Shown here: positions 33,837-46,004 of the stretch, piece by piece
How the letters are laid out: every line of letters begins with the position of its first letter
How positions within the stretch are numbered: position 1 is the first letter of the stretch
NCBI RefSeq assembly: GCF_030272615.1
Contig: NW_026728908.1
Span: forward strand, 62,001-126,000
Length of the DNA stretch: 64,000 nt
Source of the DNA: Cryptomeria japonica
Taxonomy: Eukaryota > Streptophyta > Pinopsida > Cupressales > Cupressaceae
Direction: 5' to 3'
Translations under genes and position numbers: made by a program
The notes under the pieces: model-generated
What the model saw: only the letters and a program-made list of their open reading frames with translations
Told to the model about the DNA's origin: nothing
The model's database searches: none

Positions 33837-35977
33837 TTGATTAATTAAAAATGGGTTTTTGGAAGGAACCCGGAACCTTGATTACATATTAGGAGGAAGA
33901 AAAAGCATTAAAGAAGCAAGAAAAAATAGTGCCTGGACACCCATACAAAGATCAGATCCCAGAAAAACAAACAGGGATCACAAGACAAAGAGAACATCAA
34001 AAGACAGTCGAAGGACAGCACAAAGACAACATCGAGATAGCACAAAGACAAGATCGGCTAGATGTTTCTTATGAGCTCTTTTGCATGAACCACCATCTGC
34101 TTCATATTGATCGCAGAGTTCTTCATATCATCAAGCTCTTTTTCCTTGATGCCCACCTACTTCCGGGTGTTGGCCTTTGTTATTTTTTCATGACCCATCT
34201 TCTCTATCTTCTCATCTTCCCTACCTTTAATCTGTTTAAATTTATTTATCAACATGTTAACATGGTCGATAGTGGCCTTAAGGATCTGAAAATTTTGCTC
34301 AGCAATCCTCTTCATAGTAAGCTCCATTTTATCCACTCTATTGAGCAGGTTGTTCAGGTTAATTTCTAGACCTTTATCATCTCTGATTCCTTCCAGATCC
34401 TTCACCTTCTTTTCCATTTCTATAATTGTACTAACCATTTCTTCAATAGCCTCAGCCTTGTTAATAGCTACCATTAATTCTTTGACGTTCGTAGATAGAG
34501 GCTTCTCACCTATGGTTGCCCTTTTGATCATATTAAGATCAGTCTTCAAATCACCAATCTCTTTCGTCATTTTGCTAATGACCTCATAGAAACCCTTGAT
34601 GCTATCATTACCTATGGCACCTTGGAAAACATTTTGATTGCCCATGTTGGTCGCCTAACCCTCATTCTGCATTCTCTATGTGTTCAATTTCTCCCCATGG
34701 TTAGCATCCAGTATTTCATCTTCCTCCTTACCCTTGTTCTTGTCTATTTTTTCAGCCTCAGAATCCTCATCAAAATAAATAATAATCTTCCTTTTCACCT
34801 TATTTATCCCCTTACTGGTCTTCTTGATCCTTTGGGTTTGTTTACCCATTCCCTTTCTCTTCTTACTTTTTATAAGTTTATCATCAAAAGACTCTTCCTC
34901 AGAGTCCACAGCAATACCCTTTCTCTTTCCCTTGGTCTTCCCCTTGTTGCTAAAAGCTTCAGACTCGCCCTCAGTTTCAGAATAGAGATTGAACCCACTA
35001 TCCTCACTTTCAGTATCCTCGTCCCTAATTTGTTTGCCTTTACTAATGGGTTTCTCAATAATTTTCCCTTTCAACATCTTGTAAACTAAAACCATTAAAC
35101 CCTGGTGAAGGGCATGATCTATTTGGGAATCTTTATGCATTTCACGAATAGTATGATCCATAGAGCAAGCAAGATAGTAAGGCAGACTAACCTCATCACC
35201 ATGGCGAAAGTGGTTGAGCGACACAAAATGATGCCCATAAGCCCTTGTGAATCTCCCATTTAGAGTAATGTAGATGATGGTGGCAAATAGCACAAACCTC
35301 CACAGCCTACAAATATGCTTAGAGGAATAGTAGGGATTATCTGCCCTCACCAATTTCTTTTTTCACCATCTATGACAGGGAACCTTTTTGCAGCCTTGTC
35401 AGACACACTTTGGTCTTTGTAAAATTTCATACCCTCTTTCACCATGCACATAGCTTCTGCAATAACATCCTCATCCACTTGCATCATCTGGGTACCGACA
35501 AGAATCTTACCACTCTTCCAGTTTTTTATGAAATGCTTAGTGACAGTAGGGTCTTTGCCACAAAGCCTTTCCATAAAAACATTCAAACCTCCTTCTTGAA
35601 GAATCTCCAATACTTCATTGTTTTTCTTCCAATCCGAGCAAGAAGCCGGTTCAAACCTCTTTTTATTGCCCCCCATTTTATCCTTAAATTCTCAATTCTT
35701 CCTTATCACAACTCTGTTATTTTCTCTGCAAGCTCTATGAAAAAACCTAACAATTTTATTGTTGCTATGCAAAGCCACCCAAAATCCATGCCAAATAAAT
35801 ATGATATGACAAATAAAACAAGCCTCACTGTCGTTGTGATCAATCATAGACAAATGAGGAAAAGGCATTAGAGGTTATGATTAGCTAAGACACGTTGCTT
35901 CATCGAGATCCAGTCCAGTTCAATCAAAGATTTCGCCTCACACTTAAGATTACTCTCACCATAAAGGGTAATAATTT
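33837..35977 (-). mobile_element. LINE-3-family insertion carrying only ORF3 (2.1 kb)
   Basis: 2,141 bp inserted into copia A with a 15-bp duplication. Its left end (TTGATTAATTAAAAATGGG) matches the left end of LINE-3 (TTGATTAATTAAAAATAGG), so the 3' end is at the left. It holds one ORF3 homologue (34,058-35,676), a 3' UTR of 221 bases and about 300 bases upstream of the MGG start. Nothing of ORF1 or ORF2 is present. The 5' end falls almost exactly where LINE-3 has its RNase H stop: 301 bases from MGG here against 293 there. It is either a 5'-truncated copy or an ORF3-only subfamily. Confidence 0.9.
34058..35676 (-). pseudogene. ORF3 homologue of the LINE-3 family, function unknown
   Basis: From MGG at 35,676 to TAG at 34,058-34,060, about 540 codons, with a frameshift near 35,350, TAG stops near 34,675 and 34,654, and another stop near 34,157. 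It aligns with LINE-3 ORF3 throughout: FMERLCG / YMEKLHG, GMKFYKDQSVSDKAAKRFP / GTKFYRDRKYATEAFKNFP, NGRFTRAYGHHFVSLNHFRHG / DGRFTKIYNYHFAILNHFRHG, HQGLMVLVYKML / HQGLILLIYEYM. The middle is Glu/Ser-rich with basic patches (KSKKRKG). The C-terminus (34,645-34,060) is heptad-like and ends KELIRNI, like ETMKNF in LINE-3. The catalytic role, if any, is unknown; no enzyme motif is visible. Confidence 0.75.
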
Positions 35978-35992
35978 TGTGAAGGAATTGTT
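35978..35992. repeat. Target-site duplication of the LINE tail, right copy
   Basis: Exact copy of 33,822-33,836; copia A pol resumes here. Confidence 0.95.
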
Positions 35993-36767
35993 GAAGAAGT
36001 TTGGGTTACATGATTCCAAACCTGTTGGAACTCCTATGGTGATTAGATGCAAGATGACAAAAGATAATGAATCTTCGAAGGCTAACCAGACCCTGTATAG
36101 ATCTATGATTGGGGAACTGCTATATTTGACTCAAACTAGACCTGACATTATGAATGTTGTATGCCTTGTTGCAAGATTTTAGGGTGATCCTAATGAAAGT
36201 CATGTTACTGTTGTAAAGAGGATATTCAGATATTTGAAGGGAACAATTGATTATGGTTTGTGGTATCTGAAGAATGATGATTTCATTTTGAGTGCTTATA
36301 ATAATGTTGATTGGGTAGGTGATGTTGATTACTGGAAGAGCACTACCGGTGGAGAATTCTTTTTGGGAAAGAAGTTGATTTCTTGGGCAAGAAAGAAGCA
36401 AGATGTTATTTCTTTATCTATTGTAGAATCTGAATACATTATTGCTGCTAGCAATTGTACTCGGGTACTTTGGATGAAGTAGATGGTGAAGGATATTAGA
36501 GTTGTTTATAATGAGCCTACTATTATATATTGTGACAATTGTATTGCTATAAATATTTCTAAGAATCTGGTGTTGCATTCTAAGACAAAACATATATCAA
36601 TCAAGTTTCATTTCTTGAGGGAGAGGGTGAATGAGAAAGAAGTCAGATTGGAGTATGTACCTACAAAGGAACAGATTGCAGACATCTTCTTGAAGCCTTT
36701 GCTTGTAGATACATTTGTGTATCTGAGAGATAAGTTAGGGGTGATTTCCCCTCCTGATATGAACTAG
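35978..36767 (+). pseudogene. Copia A RT C-terminus and RNase H, after the LINE insertion
   Basis: Continues the split pol: VKELLKKFGLHDSKPVGTPM, YRSMIGELLYLTQTRPDIMNVVCLVARF, a TAG at 36,180-36,182, VKRIFRYLKGTIDYGLWY, and RNase H with YNNVDWVGDVDYWKSTTGGEFFLG, SIVESEY (Glu) and YCDNCIAINISKN (Asp). The usual first Asp (YTDADWAG) reads YNNVDW, so one catalytic residue is changed. A TAG at 36,480 interrupts. It ends EQIADIFLKPL ... LGVISPPDMN with TAG at about 36,768. Confidence 0.87.
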
Positions 36768-38310
36768 ATGCATTGAGTTGCATCTTGTAGAGCCCCTCCC
36801 CGGTCAAGCTCTAGTTAACTTAGTTGACCATGGTTGACCATATTAATAAATGCTATAATTGAATAGGATGGGCTATGTTAGCTGGATAGATTAGTGGGAA
36901 AATAATTGAACCAGGTTATGGAATCATTTTACCTTGCGGTACACATTTTGATGTGTTATGGATTTAGATCCTATATGATCCACTGATTTGATAATCTTGA
37001 TATGACGTATGTCAACTATCTCAGAATTTGCAGTTTTTCATTATGATATTAAAAAACATGGATGCATGTCATATTAATGATTGAGTTTCATGAGGATTAT
37101 GATGATGCCCTTTGAGTAAATTGCTTTATGTGGATTTTATTGGATAAATGATAGATTGATCGTTATAATTGAAATTGTATGCAAAGTGTCTGAATTGTAT
37201 TCTTTTCATATGTTGATATTAAATGTGGTTATTTGGGGTTACTAATGTGCAAAGTGAGATGTGCAGGAAAATTAATCCATGTGGCCATGGAAACTATTTA
37301 GAGAATCAAGCCTAAACCTATGTGCATTTGTGAAGCCAAGGTTTGTCTATTTGGAGAGACAACACCTCATTTGTAAATGTGTTTTAATTTGTAAATATTT
37401 ATGCTTGGATGTGTGTTTAATTTGAAAATTATTTAATTTATAAATTCCAAAAAAAAGGAACATTGCCATGTGTATTTAGTGATGTGTAATTCTTTTGTGG
37501 TGTCACTTGACACATGTGTTGTAAAGTGAGTTGGCAATGACATGTCCCTTGGGAGGAAATTAATTTTACCAATGCATTTTTCAATTATCCTAGTATGGTC
37601 CCAAGAAAGTCTTGGATAGGGAGCCATTAGAAAGGTCAACTCAGGGTTGACCCGTAGGTAAACTTTGGGTGAGTTTCTAGAGGGTTAAATTAACTCCTAG
37701 GGTCAAGTTAGGGGCATTTTTAGTGGGCCATATGATGTACCTATGGATGAAGGCCAAATTTAGCCATGTGTCCACTCCCTAGGGACTATTTAATCACCCA
37801 AAAGTTGAGTTTTCCAAGTTGGTCGAATTTCAACTTTTGAGGATCCTACCTAGGTTAGACAACCCTCATCATGATTGGCATTGCTCTTCCCCATTCCTTT
37901 TACCTTTTTGATGTTCCTTGGCTAGAGAGTTTGTAAGGTGTTGGGAAGACCAACCAATGAACATCCCTCACCCTTCCCAAGAGGATTGGAAAGAGTGAGG
38001 AGTTTCTTCTTAGGGAATGGTTTGGGAGGGAGAAGTTTGATCAACCACTCTCCATTTTTTGAGACATAGATTTTCTTGAGTTTGGTTCTTGGATTGGGAA
38101 GTTTTTGGCTAAGTTTTGAGAGGAAAAATATAGTGGATTTGGCAGCTCTTCTACAACTTCTATTCATCATTTTGGCATATTTAAGGTTGGTTGGTTTACT
38201 ATCTCATGTTGTTGCTTTGAGTTTTGAAAGGATTGTTTGTTGTGGTTGTTTTCCCATTGTTGATTTCTTAGTATGTTTAGGAAGATGTTGGGTTCTTCCT
38301 TTTGTGTTTG

Positions 38311-38315
38311 TGATA
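38311..38315. repeat. Target-site duplication of copia B, left (TGATA)
   Basis: TGATA just before the 5' LTR; repeated at 46,000-46,004. Confidence 0.85.
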
Positions 38316-39820
38316 TGTTGGCATTATAACAGACAAGGAGAGATTGTTGGCATTTCAATAAGGATATTGAGAAGGTTGTTGATGATTATGGATATAACTA
38401 ATTAAGGATGTTTACTATCTTAATATTATTATTTTTGTCATTGATGTCAAGAATTGATTTTCTAATTTAGTATGATGTTGCCATATCTTGAGAAGTATGA
38501 TTTGATGAGTATAAAGATGTCGGTAAAAGACACAGAAAAAATATGATGAATAAGGGGAGAAATAAGTTATTCAATGGGCAACTATTACCAAGTTAGACAA
38601 TGATGAGATCATGATGTTTAGATTGTTTTGATATCATACATATGTTATTGGTTTTAAGGTTAATACTATACTATGTTACCAAGCAAAGAACCTAGTCGGT
38701 AAACCCTAAGGTTATCGCTATCGGTTAATGAAGGTGAAATGTCTACCGAGTGAAGTTTAGTATTTACCGAGCTGCAACCGAGTAATAACAGAATGCATTA
38801 AATGATTACATGCATCATTTAATGAAGGAAACTGATGAGCTGACCATGATTAAATGATTGGTATGTCGTGAATGAAGTTTGTTAAAGAATCTATGGCAAA
38901 GGAAAATCGGCAGGAAGATCTACAGCGCAGATTGAACCGCAATACCCTAGCACAAGTTCCAAGAAATGTATGCAAGTTCCAAGGCAGGGTAAAATGTTTT
39001 CAGATCGAAGGATACATTGAACCTGGTCAAAGTTTGAAGATCTGATGGCTATGATTGATCATGGGAAATATGATCAAGGAGATTAAGTGGTTAGCTATTG
39101 TTTATAAATAAGGAACTGTTGATAAACAATGTATGCGGGCAAGTGTATGCACAGGGATGCTACATAGTGATTACTGAGCACTGAAGCTTGAAGACCTGTT
39201 TTGAATAACGAAGTATAAAGCCCAGTAGATGGACAAGAGTAGTTCTATGTCTATATTATATTGAGCAAATAAGAATCTGCTTTAGCATTTTAGATGTGAA
39301 GTTGCAGATAGATTTTTACTACTGTTATTTTGTAAAGTGACAAAAAATTTCTTAACTGAGTTGACTTAACAGTCTTATTTGTAAAACCCTCTAGCAAGGT
39401 GACATTCTAATTGAGTGTTTGAAATCCTTTAACAAGGTCACTTCTAACAAGGTGAAGATCCTAACAGATCTGAGGGAAATCCCTTAACCGAGTCACATCT
39501 AGCAATGTGTTTGTAATCTTTAACAGGATTTGCTTTTAACCAAGCATACTCTAGAAGAGTATATTTCTTAGTGGGTCCAAAATCCCACAGTGGTTTTTCC
39601 CTATTTGGGTTTCCACGTTAAATCTAGTGTTATGAGTATTATGATGTTTATATGCTTTTGAGTTTGCATGTTTAGCAGTTTTGGTTATATTACTAAAGTA
39701 TATGTTATCGAGGTTGAATATGTTGTTTTTATGGAAGATTAAGTTTGTATGATTCACCCCCCCCCCCTCTCATCTTACTAGCTTGGCATCTGTACTTAAC
39801 ATTAAGTATCAGAACTATAA
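38316..39820 (+). repeat. Copia B 5' LTR
   Basis: About 1,505 bp from TGTTGGCATTATAAC. The end is placed next to the primer site by alignment with the 3' LTR, whose last bases are AACTATCA; here the same point reads AACTATA. It carries the CCC(A/T)TAGTGG-like GTGGTTTTTCCC ... GGGTTTCCACG phrase and a long C-run (39,758-39,768) before CTCTCATC. Confidence 0.9.
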
Positions 39821-39822
39821 AT

Positions 39823-39834
39823 TGGTATCAGAGC
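39823..39834 (+). promoter_or_regulatory. Copia B primer-binding site (initiator tRNA-Met)
   Basis: TGGTATCAGAGC, identical to the site in copia A, lies directly after the 5' LTR. Confidence 0.95.
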
Positions 39835-39885
39835 TTTGGACTCCGGAAGAAAAAGTTTAAAGGTACTTGAGGAAAAGATCCAAAG

Positions 39886-40683
39886 ATGTATAAGAGGGAT
39901 GCACCAAAGCTGAACAAGTCAAGTTTCTCTACATGGCAGAAAAGGATGAAGCTGCACCTATCAGGAGTTGGAGAATATGTTGAATATTATCTGGAGAATG
40001 ATTTCATCACACCGAGCACCTATCTATTGACAATGAAAGAGATAAAGGCAAAGCAAGAACATATCCAAGCAATGATTGGAATAACATCTGCATTGACCGA
40101 TTCAGAGTTTAATGATCTAGAAGGATGCAATGATGCAAAGGCAATGTGGGACAAGCTCATATGTGTGTATGGCGGTGATGAACATGTTCAAAGAGCAAAA
40201 GTGGATAGTCTAAGAGGACAACTTGAATCTATGAGGATGAATGAAGGTGAGAACATAACCCAATACAATACAAGACTAAAGGAGATTGTCAATCAAATCA
40301 AAGGAGCAGGTGGAACTATTGAAGAAAATGATATAACAAGTAAGTTGTTAAGAACCCTTCTACCAGCTTATGCAATCCGAGTCTCTGCAATCAATGAATT
40401 AAGGTTTGTACCCAATATGCCAGTTTCTTTAGATGCTACTATTGGTAAGCTACATGCATTTGAGTTGAGTAACTTTGATAACAGTGGGTCTTCGGTAAAT
40501 AAAGTTGAATCTGCATTTAGTTCTTTTCATCTTGATGAATCTAATGATTACAATGAAAGAAAGTATAAGTACTCTGAAGGAGATCACAGTGGAGCAAGTG
40601 AAAGATTTCATAAGAACATGGAAGAAGTACACAAACTGTATGAGGAAATCAGAAAGCAAGAACAGTTTGAAGCACTCTATTAG
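39886..40683 (+). pseudogene. Copia B gag
   Basis: Starts at the first ATG after the primer site (MYKRDAPKLNKSSF). Capsid-type copia gag: FSTWQKRMKLHLSGVGEYVEYYL, AKAMWDKLICVYGGDEHVQRAKVDSLRGQLESM, LLRTLLPAYAIRVSAINEL. A charged helical tail (RFHKNMEEVHKLYEEIRKQEQFEALY) follows, then TAG at 40,681-40,683. The zinc knuckle lies 60 bases further in another frame, so a frameshift has cut gag short by the knuckle. 265 codons are open. Confidence 0.88.
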
Positions 40684-41162
40684 TCAGAAGGTTACCGAGA
40701 GGCAAAGGTAAGTTTAAAGGAAAACTACCTTTGAAATGTTTCAATTGTGATAAGATAGGACATATGGCTTCTAATTATCCTGAAAAAGATTCTACTAAAA
40801 AGAGAGATTACCAAGATGATAGACAAAAAGATAATCATTATAGAGGACAGCGAGACTTCAAAAGAAGAGATAGAAAGACATGCTTAATAGCCGATTAGGA
40901 ATCCAATGATGATAAATCAGATGAAACTGATATAGAGGAAGTAGTTTATGTGGCTATCAAAGATGGATCAGATGAAGAAAGGTATCAAGAAAAAGCCCTA
41001 ATATCTCACATAAATACTAATGATTCTTGGATCATAGATAGTGGATGCTCACATCACATGACAGGTGATAAACACAAGTTTGTTATGTTAGAAGACTATG
41101 ATGGAGGCTATGTAATATTTGGTAATGATGCACCATGTCCGGTAAAAGGTAAGGATCCATAA
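40684..41162 (+). pseudogene. Copia B zinc knuckle and protease
   Basis: The knuckle at about 40,737-40,781 reads CFNCDKIGHMASNY; the final Cys of C-X2-C-X4-H-X4-C is Tyr, a single G-to-A-type change. After an acidic stretch with one TAG (40,897) the protease follows: WIIDSGCSHHMTGD, with Asp-Ser-Gly intact, near 41,026-41,070. A TAA at 41,160 closes the frame where relatives continue. Confidence 0.82.
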
Positions 41163-42202
41163 CACTTCTTAACAATGCAAAGTGCAATGATGTTTATTGG
41201 GTTGAAGGTTTGAAATATAATTTGTTGAGTGTAGCACAGCTAAACAATATAGGATACCAAATAGAATTTCAAAAAGGAATTGTCAAAGTTCATGACAAAA
41301 ATGGAAAGTTAGCTGCTACCGGGACACAAACAAAAGGTAACACATTTCACCTTGACTCAACTTAGAATAAGTGTCTATATGCAAAGATAGATGATACTTG
41401 GTTATGGCATAAAAGGTTTTGTCATGTAAATTTTGATAATCTGATCAAAATAAGCAAGAAGCACCGAGTAAGAGGTCTACCGAGTCTTGAAAAACCTGAG
41501 AATGCTATGTGTCGAGGATGTCAGATGGGTAAAATGACAAGATCAAGCTTTACAAGTAAGTCTTACACTTCTAAAGGAATTTTAGATCTTGTGCACACTG
41601 ATCTTTGTGGTCCTATGAAAGTTAAAAGTTATTATGTTGATAAATATTTCATATTATTTGTGGATGACTACTCAAGGATGATGTCAGTTATGTTTCTAAA
41701 AGAAAAATCAGAAGCTTTTCAAATGTTTAAATGGTACAAAGCAAGAGTTGAAAATGAAACAAGAAGACAACTGAAATGTCTTAGATCAGATAGAGGAGGA
41801 GAATTCACATCTGATGAGTTCAACTTATTCTGCAATGATCATGGTATTAAAAGACAAGTCTCTGCACTGAGAACTCCACAACAAAATAGAATTGCTGAGA
41901 GAAGAAATGGATCTATTGTGGATTGTGCCAGAACCCTGATGATTGAAAAGAAAGTGCCACAAACATTTTGGAGAGAAGCAATAAGCACAGCAGTTTACAC
42001 CCTAAACCGAGTACAACTGAAGAAAGGAACTTTGAAGACACCATATGAAATCTAGTATGACAAGAAACCTAATGTAAGTTATTTTAAAATCTTTGGAAGT
42101 AGATGCTATGTACACAAAGATGATAGAAATGGCAAGTTTGATCAGAAAAGTGAAGAAGGAACATTTCTTGGTTATTCTTCTAGAAGTAAAGCATTTAAAT
42201 GT
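41163..42202 (+). pseudogene. Copia B integrase
   Basis: The zinc-binding N-terminus is present: LWHKRFCHVNFDNL and CRGCQMGKM (H-H-C-C, about 41,400-41,530). The core has LFVDDYSRMMSVM (Asp), RSDRGGEFTSDEF (Asp) and NRIAERRNGS (Glu), so D-D-E is complete. At 42,053 a TAG follows PYEI where related proteins have Trp; the frame then continues [15 protein letters not shown] and [13 protein letters not shown] without a shift into RT. A single stop separates integrase from a readable IN-RT reading frame (41,507-43,411). Confidence 0.9.
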
Positions 42203-43411
42203 TTGATCAAATCATCTAACAAAATAGCAGAAAGTGCAAATGTGAAAATTGATGAATTTGTAGAAAGAAATGATGAAGGAAACTTCAAAGAACCAGAAGA
42301 TTATGATGGATTTGTCTATGTTCAACCGACAAGTCTTACTGAGAGAACTATTGAAGGAAATGAAGAGAATAGTCAGTTACTGAGTGATGAAGAAGATCAT
42401 ACAGAGCCTACCGAGCCTGTATTAGCCAAGTATGTCAGAAGACATCATGCATCAAGTCAGATTATAGGAGATAAAGATAATCCAGTGATGACAAGGAACA
42501 AACTGAGACAGAACACATGTCTGATATCTGAATTTGAACTGAGAATAGTGAAAGAGGCATTTAACAGTGAAGATTGGATAAATGCTATGACAGAAGAGAT
42601 TGATCAAATCAAGAAGAATGACACATGGACACTGATCCCAAGACTGAAGGACAAGAATGTAATCGGTACAAAGTGGATTTTTTTAAACAAGTTGAATGAA
42701 AAAGGTGAGGTCATTCGAAATAAAGCTAGACTAGTTTGCAAAGGTTATGCTCAAGAAGAAGGAATTGATTATGGTGAAACTTTTGCACCTGTGGCTAGAC
42801 TAGAAGGAGTAAGAATATTGTTGGCATATGTTGCTTACAAGAATTTCAAGGTATATCAAATGGATGTCAAATCTGCATTTCTGAATGGTATATTAGAAGA
42901 AGAAGTTTTTATTGAACAACCTGAAGGATTTGTTGAAAACAAGAATAAAGATCAAGTATGTAAATTGAACAAAGCTTTATATGGTTTGAAACAAGCACCC
43001 AGAGCATGGTATGAAAGATTGCACTCTTATTTAATCAAGATTGGTTTTATAAGAACAAGTGAAAATAGTAACATGTACATGAAGAATGATGAAAATGGAA
43101 TATTGATCTCAGCCATATTTGTTGATGATATTATCTTTTGTGGAAATGACTCTCTATGTAAGAACTTTGGAAACGAAATGAAAAAAGAATTTGAGATGTC
43201 ATTAATCAGTGAGATAAAGTATTTTATAGGTTTACAGATACTGCAAATGAAAAATGAGATTTTAATTACTCAATCCAAGTACATAAAGGAAATATTGAAG
43301 AAATTTGGAATGGAGGATTCAAAACCAGTAAGTACTCCTATGACTACCAATTGTAAATTATCAAAGAATGATGAATCTGCATTTGTTGATGAGACACTTT
43401 ACCGACCATGA
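42203..43411 (+). pseudogene. Copia B reverse transcriptase, intact domain
   Basis: 402 codons open in the integrase frame. A linker is followed by the full [116 protein letters not shown], catalytic [11 protein letters not shown] near 43,121, and [29 protein letters not shown]. The domain has no lesion. A small deletion at about 43,408 (YRP instead of YRSMIG) then shifts the frame. Confidence 0.92.
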
Positions 43412-44069
43412 TTGGAAAGTTACAATACGTAGTTCACAATAGGCCAGACATAGCACATGTAGTAGGTATAGTTGCAAGATTCTCTGCAGATCCTAAGGAA
43501 ACACACATGACAGCAATCAAGAGAATTTTCAGATACTTAAAAGGCACTGAAGATTATGGCTTAGTATATCAGAAAGGAAATGACTTTGATTTTAAAGTTT
43601 ATACTGATGTTGATTGGGCAGGCAACATTGATGACAGGAAAAGAACAAGTGGAGGAGCTTTCTTTTTAGGAGAAAGACTAGTGAGTTGGCTTAGCAAGAA
43701 ACAAGGATGTGTTTCACAGTCAACAGCAGAAGCTGAATACGTTGTTGCAGCATTGAATTGTACCAACATAGCATGGATCAAACAACTGTTGGAAGGTATA
43801 AATGAGAAAGTTACCGAGCCAATAACTATATTCTGTGACAATACTAGTACCATTAACATTTCAAAGAATCCTATTATGCACTCTAAGACAAAGCACATCT
43901 CTATCAAATATCATTATCTTAGAGAAGAAGCTCAAGAGAAGAAAGTGGTGTTGTAATATGTTTGCACAAAGGAACAAATAGCAGATATCTTCACCAAGCC
44001 ACTGCCAAGGGACACTTTTGAGTATCTCAGAAGTAAGTTAGGGGTTCTACCCCTATCTTCTACTCACTG
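43408..44069 (+). pseudogene. Copia B RNase H
   Basis: Opens with [29 protein letters not shown] and RIFRYLKGT. RNase H residues are all present: YTDVDWAGNIDDRKRTSGG (Asp), STAEAEYVVAA (Glu), TIFCDNTSTINISKN (Asp), HSKTKHISIKYHYLRE. A TAA at 43,954 replaces a Glu codon (VVL-stop-YVCTKEQ). The end is clear: EQIADIFTKPLPRDTFEYLRSKLGVLPLSSTH and TGA at about 44,068. Confidence 0.9.
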
Positions 44070-44464
44070 ATCGAGTTTGGTGAAAGCATCAGTTCGATGA
44101 CTCTACAGAATATCTTTTAGGAGTTGATGCTAATTTACACACTTTAGGAGGTTTTCTAAAGGTGTGCAGGAAACAAATACAGGAAATAAGAATTGAAGAC
44201 ATAAATGCTCTGACCAAGACTAAGTTGACACATAACAGTAGGAAATCACTTCATACAAGAAGAAATAATGTTTTAGTTCTTTACTTTTCGGCATTGTTGT
44301 CAAAGGGGGAGAAGACTGAAGAAAAGCAAGACTGAAGAGAAAAGAAGAGAAGACTAATGTAAGGGGGAGAATTCTGATGACAGGGGGACAGCATTTCAAC
44401 ATTTCAAAATCTCATAGCAATCCGAATCAATTAGGTCAAATCAATTGGTTTTGCCATCAATGCC

Positions 44465-44475
44465 AAAGTGGGAGA
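44465..44475 (+). promoter_or_regulatory. Copia B polypurine tract
   Basis: AAAGTGGGAGA directly before the 3' LTR; plus-strand DNA synthesis starts here. The 400 bases upstream, after RNase H, are 3' UTR with the CATTGTTGTCAAAGGGGGAG phrase typical of this copia group. Confidence 0.85.
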
Positions 44476-44476
44476 T

Positions 44477-45999
44477 TGTTGGCATTATAACAAACAAGGA
44501 GAGATTGTTGGTATTTCAATAAGGATATTGAGAAGGTTGTTGATGATTATGGATATAACTAATTAAGGATGTTTACTATCTTAATATTATTTTTTTTGTC
44601 ATTGATGTCAAGAAATTGATTTTCTAATTCAGTATGATGTTGCCATATCTTGAGAAGTATGATTTGATGAGTATAAAGATGTCGGTAAAAGACACAGAAA
44701 AAATATGATGAATAAGGGGAGAAATAAGTTATTCAATGGGCAACTATTACCGAGTTAGACAATGATGAGATCATGATGTTTAGATTGTTTTGATATCATA
44801 CATATGTTATTGATTGTAAGGTTAATACTATACTATGTTACCGAGCAAAGAACCTAGTCAGTAAACCCTAAGGAACCTAGTCGGTAAACCCTAAGGTTAT
44901 CGCTATCGGTTAATGAAGGCAGAATGTCTACCGAGTGAAGTTTAGTATTTAACGAGCTGCAACCGAGTAATAACAGAATGCATTAAATGATTACATGCAT
45001 TATTTAATGAAGGAAGCTGATGAGTTGGCTATGATTAAATGATTGGTATGTCGTAAATGAAGTTTGTTAAAGAATCTATGGCAAAGGAAAATCAGTAGGA
45101 AGATCTACAGCGCATATTGAACCGCAATACCCTAGCACAAGTTCCAAGAAATGTATGCAAGTTCCAAGGTGGGGTAAAACATTTTTAGATCGAAGGATAC
45201 ATTGAACCTGGTCAAATTTTGAAGATCTGATGGCTATGATTGATCATGGGAAATGTGATCAAGGAGATTAAGCGGTTAGCTATTGTTTATAAATAAGGAA
45301 TTATTGATAAACAATGTATGCAGGCAAGTGTATGCATAGGGATGCTACATAGTGATTACCGAGCACTGAAGCTTGAAGACTTGTTTTGAATAACAGAGTA
45401 TAGAGCCCAGCAGATGGACAAGAGTAGTTCTATGTCTATATTTTATTGAGCAAATAAGAATTTGCTTTAGCATTTTAGATGTGAAGTTGCAGATAGATTT
45501 TTACTGCTGTTATTTTGTAAAGTAACAGAAAATCTCTTAACCGAGTGGACTTAACAGTCTTATTTGTAAAACCCTCTAGCAAGGTGACATTCTGATTGAG
45601 TGTTTGAAATCCTTTAACAAGGTCACTTCTAACAAGGTGAAGATCCTAAATTATCTAAGGGAAATCCCTTAACCGGGTCACATCTAGCAATGTGTTTGTA
45701 ATCTTTAACAGGATTTGCTTTTAACCGAGCATACTCTAGAAGAGTATATTTCTTAGTGGGTCCGAAATCCCATAGTGGTTTTTCCCTATTTGGGTTTCCA
45801 CGTTAAATCTGGTGTTATGAGTATTATGATGTTTATATGCTTTTGAGTTTGCATGTTTAGCAGTTTTGGTTATATTACTGAAGTATATGTTACCGAGGTT
45901 GAATCTGTTGTTTTTATGGAAGATTAAGTTTGTATGATTCACCCCCCCTCTCATCTTACTATCTTGGCATCTGTACTTAACATTAAGTATCAACTATCA
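44477..45999 (+). repeat. Copia B 3' LTR
   Basis: 1,523 bp, from TGTTGGCATTATAAC to AACTATCA. It is longer than the 5' LTR partly because a 23-bp segment (GAACCTAGTC(A/G)GTAAACCC...) is duplicated in tandem at about 44,850-44,895. Confidence 0.92.
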
Positions 46000-46004
46000 T
46001 GATA
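46000..46004. repeat. Target-site duplication of copia B, right (TGATA)
   Basis: TGATA immediately after the CA of the 3' LTR. The interrupted non-coding element resumes here; 46,005-47,776 holds no gene I recognise. Confidence 0.85.

Larger units (their letters stand above)
38316..45999 (+). mobile_element. Copia B: nearly intact Ty1/copia retrotransposon
   Basis: 7.7 kb with two long LTRs, an initiator-tRNA-Met primer site, gag, protease, integrase, RT, RNase H and a polypurine tract. It sits inside the non-coding element at 36,786-49,670 and has the 5-bp duplication TGATA. Comparing the first 560 bases of the LTRs by eye gives about 19 substitutions (around 3%), several of them CG-to-CA or CG-to-TG. 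That makes it the youngest clearly datable insertion in the window. Only a few mutations stop the polyprotein: one stop after gag, a frameshift after the protease, a TAG in integrase, a frameshift after RT and a TAA near the end. Confidence 0.95.

Noticed and set aside
36781-36785. Target duplication CATCT for the non-coding element
   Set aside because: The right flank is CACTG; the match is too poor to call, though the TG...CA ends and the continuing copia A 3' UTR still support an insertion.
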